From positions 1 to 7,827 of the forward strand of contig JAIEBL010000148.1 of the NCBI GenBank assembly GCA_029069015.1: a DNA stretch of 7,827 nt. The letters are read 5' to 3'. Position 1 is the first letter of the stretch; every line of letters begins with the position of its first letter. The position numbers were made by a program, and so were the translations under genes. Shown here piece after piece: positions 5,501-7,827 of this stretch. Below the pieces are notes generated by a model. That model searched no databases, was not told where the DNA came from, and saw only the letters and a program-made list of their open reading frames with translations. The stretch is from Clostridiales bacterium. GTDB lineage: Bacteria > Bacillota > Clostridia > Christensenellales > Pumilibacteraceae.

Positions 5501-7827
5501 TTTTTCGACAAAGCCGAATTGGAAAGCGCGTTCACCGATTATACCTTTACGGTAAACGAAGCGGCGTTCGTAATACGGCAGCGCGAAATCACCGTCACGA
5601 CCGCCGACGCAAGCTTTACCTACAACGGGCAAGCGCAGTATACCTACGGCTATACGCTCACAAACGGCTCGCTCGTTGGGGGCCACAAACTCGTTGCGGA
5701 TATAGAAAACGTGTCTACCGTGACGCACGTTTCCGACACGAAAGCGGGGAACAACGAAACGAAATTCTTGGTCGTGGGTGCCGCCGAGGACGAAAACAAC
5801 CATAGTTCCGAAATTCATTATAATTACAAAATCGAATACGTGTGCGGGACGCTGACCGTCACGCCGCGTTCTGTTTCCATTAAGCCGCTCAATAATTGCA
5901 CCAAAGAGTACGACGGTAAGCCGTATACCTATCCGAATGCGACGGATAATTTTATCGACGTGGGCAAGGCACTCTTAGACGGAGATACGTTGACGGTTTC
6001 CGTTTCATTCGAGGGGGCGCTCTCGGGTGGCAAGCCCATCGACGCGGGCAATTATACGATTTCCATCAACGAGCCGATTGCAAAAGCGTTTACGAGCGGC
6101 GGTGTGGGGCAGTTCGGTGATTACACGTTTGACTATACGGGCACGGATACGCTCGTGATTGCGCGCCGCGCGATTTCGATTCGCCCGAAAGACGATACAA
6201 AGGAATACGACGGCGAGGAATACGACTACCTGACCGCACAAGGAAACAACGCGGGCAACTTTACCTGCGTGGAGGGCAGCCTCGTTGCGGGCGAAACGCT
6301 GACGATCACTGCCGTTTCGTATCTGAAAGGCGGCACAAGCATAACGCCTGTAAACGCCGACAGCTATGGAATAATTATTGTCGCGTATGCAGGCGGCGGA
6401 AACTTCAAAGCAGGCAACTACGATACTATGGTAGATGAGAACGGCACGCTTGTCATTTCGCCGCGTGTCGTCACCGTCACGCCGTATATGGATCCCGCTT
6501 CGGTGGAGTATAACGCCACGGAATATGCCTACGGCGGCTTGTTCACCGACGATAACCACCGCATACTCCAGAAAGACGACGGCATGGTGTTGCACGGCTA
6601 TTTCCGCTTTACCTTTTTGGACGAAGAACAAACGGTGAACGGTGCGTTGCATGCAGGCGAATATACCATCGTTTTGGACGACGAGCAAGACTACCCCAAC
6701 TACAAATTCGTAGACAGCGAAGCGGGCACGTTTACGATTACAAAGCGTCCCATTCTTCTCGAATTCGCCCTCGTGGATGGGGAAAAGGGCGTGGTAAAAA
6801 TAGACGCTACCCACTACGAAAAAGAGTACGACGGCGACGGCGTCGTTTTTGCGGATTATAAGTCGTTCTATCGTTTGTCCGGTTGGACGGTGACGACCGA
6901 GCAAGGTCTGCTGGGGGACGACAAGCTGATTGTGTCATATACCGCATACACCTCGTGGGGCGTAGCGTTCCCCAACGTCGCAGAGTATGTATTTAATCCC
7001 GAATTTTTTACGGACGAAAACCGCGTCGTTTGCAACGACTACAGTTGTTATACCCTTGCTGCTAGGCTTAGGATTACGCAGCGCAACGTGTTGCTCGTGC
7101 CCACTGTTTCGGGCGAGAGCGATTATACCAAAGTCTACGACGGGGAAGCGCCCGAATTTTCGTACGAAGCCGTGCATTTGGATGCGGACGGGAATCCCGA
7201 CGGACTGTTCGGATTCGTACCGAGCGACGAAGAAGGCTACGTGCCTTCCTTTACGGCAACGGGCGCTATGGGAAGAAGCTTGCCGCACGTAGACGAATAC
7301 ACGGTATCCGTCGACACGCCGAGTGACGAACTGTGCCGAAACTATGCGTTTACGTACGGAACGGGAAACTTGACGATCACGCCGCGCACCGTTTCCATTC
7401 TGCCGAAAGAAGACAGCAAAGTGTACGACGGCGCAGCGTACGCATATCCGCAGCACGAAGGCAATTTCGTCTATGCACCCGACAGCTTGCCGTTCGTGGA
7501 ATATCCTTCGGAGGCGCATGTGCCGATCACGCTTTCGGTGTCGTTTAAGGACGAAGGCGGAAACACGGTCGTTCCCGTTCATGCGGGCAGTTACCTTATG
7601 GTGATAACGGCCTATGTCGGCGCGATTGAAAATGCATACGATTATAATATAGAAACTTCGTGCAGTGCAACGCTCACGGTAGAAAAGCGCGCCATCGTTA
7701 TTATCGTGCTCGTTCTCGATTATGACGGCACGCCCATGCCCGACAATGAAAAGATATACGACGGCAAAGGTGTTGTGTACGCTTACAAATCCTCTTTGCA
7801 AGCCAATGAAGACGAACTCGGTTTAGT
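2582..7827 (+). CDS. Giant membrane-anchored YDG/MBG-repeat surface protein (3' end outside window)
   Basis: The frame is open from ATG at 2582 to the window edge: 1748 complete codons with no stop. The N-terminus is cytoplasmic-type (about 25 residues, with K8, K10, K13, K18, R23 and R25), followed by one hydrophobic segment at about 26-45 and then an entirely extracellular-looking, Thr/Val/Tyr/Asp-rich protein. Residues about 52-127 form a first unit with YGD and a W...KPTRPGTYSVRAVA section. At least seventeen YDG-type units of 84-112 residues follow from residue 128, the last cut at 1748. Such units are known as stalk-building repeats of bacterial surface proteins. No enzyme or adhesin head is seen; one could lie beyond the window, as could an attachment signal. 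It is the same kind of protein as its upstream neighbour and probably shares its transcript, so the two may act together at the envelope. That partnership is inference from context only. The true length is unknown. Confidence 0.88.
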   Translation, partial: MSTYDLYKQKMQKLAAIKNTIVRFRVLIISVLAAVIALVFTLLGIKGIFTQDLTLKASDLIYGDAIVFETPAKAIMSNVFYEYAEDGSDSWSRQKPTRPGTYSVRAVAKGGFGKKYGKAAQFTISRRAAALSIADESLVYGDDPTGITADILPSDTLVKGELEFVFADYAASETDVTIVPDSVKIVNASGEDVTACYTLTLPQVSVRVAQRSVTVAPQDFASTYCGTPIAYEKKASPSTLAALGNGDTITFETQVVDDFGAPVSGGQMPKNAGRYAVAIMQDTVRILHGSTDVTHQYAFAFARGTFTIRPREITVTPQLMSTDYDGREHSFAGGYEIVSGDVLAADKAILEKAHKARYTGRTADGDRVENALSVTEAGTYSIVLIPDALTNYTVTDSKAGSFTLRPRELHVRTLDFVKPYDGTPLYGRSESYDAGKVLLQGSLVSTHRFTALEAEATYITDVQSSGAQNKTPYRVVDSANRNKTYNYNIVYDKYGALTISRAKLTLRPSMNTGSVTYDGAVHAYGGGYEIDSGAVYSALSLKAYFTGMTAGNTTLTLADKAEYVVHAGAYALLFDEAFVAANNPNYEISFATGAFTVSKVSVVITTGSGSKPYDGTALSAGDAGVTAPSPNRMLPDRHTIKIVRESIAYSFITVADTLNMTNNNVHACRIENGREEDVSFDFDISYVYGTLTINKRPVMLVPVVTGAGVQNVFGGYTKVYDGTMPDFGYVALYALETDAPNGGAFVGNEEDTYVPSFIVTSLLGKLLPHVDSYTVQIEMPGEALCQNYVFSLSSCTLTVTAYAATVYTGSGSKTYDGAPMHALSNGVSAPSATLPQGHTLEIDATTLSEISHVTDTYANNNVHACHVLNEANEVVDDDFVFTYVYGTLTIMPRSVEITPDITQVNGVDISGKLNNGAVVYDGYLYDRFGYTAVNLANGETLDNRCVAYVRGTLASGGTCTRGIFVYAAGDYTVFFDKAELESAFTDYTFTVNEAAFVIRQREITVTTADASFTYNGQAQYTYGYTLTNGSLVGGHKLVADIENVSTVTHVSDTKAGNNETKFLVVGAAEDENNHSSEIHYNYKIEYVCGTLTVTPRSVSIKPLNNCTKEYDGKPYTYPNATDNFIDVGKALLDGDTLTVSVSFEGALSGGKPIDAGNYTISINEPIAKAFTSGGVGQFGDYTFDYTGTDTLVIARRAISIRPKDDTKEYDGEEYDYLTAQGNNAGNFTCVEGSLVAGETLTITAVSYLKGGTSITPVNADSYGIIIVAYAGGGNFKAGNYDTMVDENGTLVISPRVVTVTPYMDPASVEYNATEYAYGGLFTDDNHRILQKDDGMVLHGYFRFTFLDEEQTVNGALHAGEYTIVLDDEQDYPNYKFVDSEAGTFTITKRPILLEFALVDGEKGVVKIDATHYEKEYDGDGVVFADYKSFYRLSGWTVTTEQGLLGDDKLIVSYTAYTSWGVAFPNVAEYVFNPEFFTDENRVVCNDYSCYTLAARLRITQRNVLLVPTVSGESDYTKVYDGEAPEFSYEAVHLDADGNPDGLFGFVPSDEEGYVPSFTATGAMGRSLPHVDEYTVSVDTPSDELCRNYAFTYGTGNLTITPRTVSILPKEDSKVYDGAAYAYPQHEGNFVYAPDSLPFVEYPSEAHVPITLSVSFKDEGGNTVVPVHAGSYLMVITAYVGAIENAYDYNIETSCSATLTVEKRAIVIIVLVLDYDGTPMPDNEKIYDGKGVVYAYKSSLQANEDELGL
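2657..2716 (+). other. N-terminal membrane segment of the giant repeat protein
   Basis: Residues 26-45 (VLIISVLAAVIALVFTLLGI) are continuously hydrophobic, preceded by R23 and R25 and followed by K46 and a polar region. The 25-residue basic N-terminal region before it is long for a cleavable signal peptide, and no small-x-small site follows closely. An uncleaved type II anchor with the repeats outside is the likeliest topology. Confidence 0.8.
2735..2962 (+). repeat. First, membrane-proximal Ig-like unit of a different subtype
   Basis: Residues 52-127 hold LIYGDAI, then FYEYAEDGSDSW, then KPTRPGTYSVRAVAKGG, and close with AAQFTISRR. The W...P-T-x-x-G-T-Y-x-V-R arrangement is the style of MBG/Ig-like repeats in which the strand after GTY pairs across the sandwich. 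The other units of this protein instead use AG-x-Y or the V-x-D...NN layout. At about 76 residues it is shorter than the others. I infer a membrane-proximal starter unit. Confidence 0.6.
4379..4669 (+). repeat. Unit 7, close paralogue of unit 9
   Basis: Both units open with TGSGSK(P/T)YDG, continue with a V(T/S)APS segment and a L-P-(D/Q)-(R/G)-HT-(I/L) strand, carry NNNVHAC, and close with YVYGTLTI. They are separated by the unlike unit 8. At the DNA level the shared segments differ at many third positions, so the duplication is not recent. Confidence 0.8.
4670..4987 (+). repeat. Unit 8, close paralogue of unit 16
   Basis: Unit 8 and unit 16 (7085-7387) share YTKVYDG, a P-(D/E)-F-(G/S)-Y segment, YVPSF, LPHVD(S/E)YTV, L-C-(Q/R)-NY and a closing LT-(V/I) strand. 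They lie 2.1 kb apart with seven units between them, so the similarity reflects a block copy rather than simple neighbour duplication. Confidence 0.8.
4988..5260 (+). repeat. Unit 9, paralogue of unit 7
   Basis: It carries the TGSGSKTYDG opening and the NNNVHAC signature of unit 7, with GHTLEI and a V-T-D-T segment in the middle and YVYGTLTI at the end. It belongs to the layout that has paired Asn after a V-x-D motif instead of an AG-x-Y strand. Confidence 0.8.
7085..7387 (+). repeat. Unit 16, paralogue of unit 8
   Basis: It matches unit 8 across its full length apart from a shorter segment before YTKVYDG (SGES against TGAGVQNVFGG). Shared landmarks are the LLVP/MLVP opening, YVPSF, LPHVDEYTV and a Cys just before NY. 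The flanking units also resemble other units of the array (15 with 18, 17 with 12 and 13). Confidence 0.78.

Larger units (their letters stand above)
2963..7825 (+). repeat. Seventeen or more tandem YDG-type repeats of the giant protein
   Basis: By residue the units are: 2, 128-211; 3, 212-311; 4, 312-407; 5, 408-501; 6, 502-599; 7, 600-696; 8, 697-802; 9, 803-893; 10, 894-1001; 11, 1002-1096; 12, 1097-1196; 13, 1197-1295; 14, 1296-1389; 15, 1390-1501; 16, 1502-1602; 17, 1603-1703; 18, from 1704 and cut. Boundaries are set where a closing strand (FTIRPR, LTINKR, LTVTPR, LVIARR, FTITKR, LTVEKR) runs into the next opening strand. The turn is YDG in units 4-10, 12, 13 and 15-18, YGD in 2, YCG in 3, YNG in 11 and YNA in 14. 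Two internal layouts occur, one with (A/V)(G/D)xY in the penultimate strand and one with V-x-D followed by paired Asn. Boundaries are by eye and may be off by a few residues. Confidence 0.85.

Noticed and set aside
4895..5818. Long open frame on the - strand (307 codons), with others of similar size at 165-998, 2597-3469, 6005-6904 and 6935-7801
   Set aside because: All lie inside the repeat genes. Their products are Arg/His/Val-rich with no start-site signal and no recognisable motif. They arise because the + strand repeats reuse a few codons (TAC GAC GGC, ACG, GCG) and rarely use TTA, CTA or TCA, which keeps the complement free of stops.
2963..7825. CRISPR-like or DNA-level tandem repeat
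   Set aside because: The periodicity is about 300 bases and at the protein level. Exact shared nucleotide stretches are short and reflect common codons for YDG and TLT(I/V); there are no constant repeats with unique spacers.

Overview
The window holds the last codons of one gene followed by two large, co-oriented genes for membrane-anchored, extracellular repeat proteins. All three genes are on the + strand, closely spaced, with no terminator or promoter visible between them, so they read as one transcription unit. The standard genetic code fits throughout. Base composition looks moderately GC-rich, and Shine-Dalgarno-like sites precede the starts. Repeats with YDG/YGD cores are common in large surface proteins of anaerobic Clostridia-type Firmicutes, but they also occur in other phyla. 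An uncultured gut-type Firmicute is therefore an inference from style, not something the window proves.

Layout: 1-71 is the C-terminal tail of an unrecognised protein. 84-2531 is a complete 815-residue protein with an N-terminal hydrophobic segment, seven tandem units of about 80-110 residues and a divergent C-terminal region. 2582-7827 is a second gene of the same type, open for 1748 codons to the window edge. It has its own N-terminal membrane anchor, one unit of a slightly different Ig-like kind, then at least seventeen YDG-type units, the last one cut by the window end. It is by far the largest gene here, and because its stop lies outside the window it would be missed by any method that requires a stop codon.

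The units share one plan: a basic residue pair plus a beta strand, a Y-D-G (or Y-G-D, Y-N-G, Y-S-G, Y-C-G) turn, a central variable part, then NY.(I/V) and a closing (T/L)-(L/F)-T-(I/V) strand leading into the next basic residue. This matches what is known of the MBG (YGX-type) and YDG repeat families, which are thought to form stalks of bacterial surface proteins. No enzyme, ligand-binding head or sortase signal is visible in the sequence present; a head or C-terminal attachment module of the second protein could lie beyond 7827.

The most interesting structure lies inside the second array. The units fall into two subtypes that alternate regularly over seven units (3803-5869), and then one subtype takes over. 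Individual units have close paralogues elsewhere in the array (7 with 9, 8 with 16, 12 with 13 and 17, 15 with 18), which suggests growth by block duplication followed by divergence. I see no RNA gene, CRISPR array, insertion sequence or gene on the - strand. There is no gene-free stretch longer than about 50 bases.
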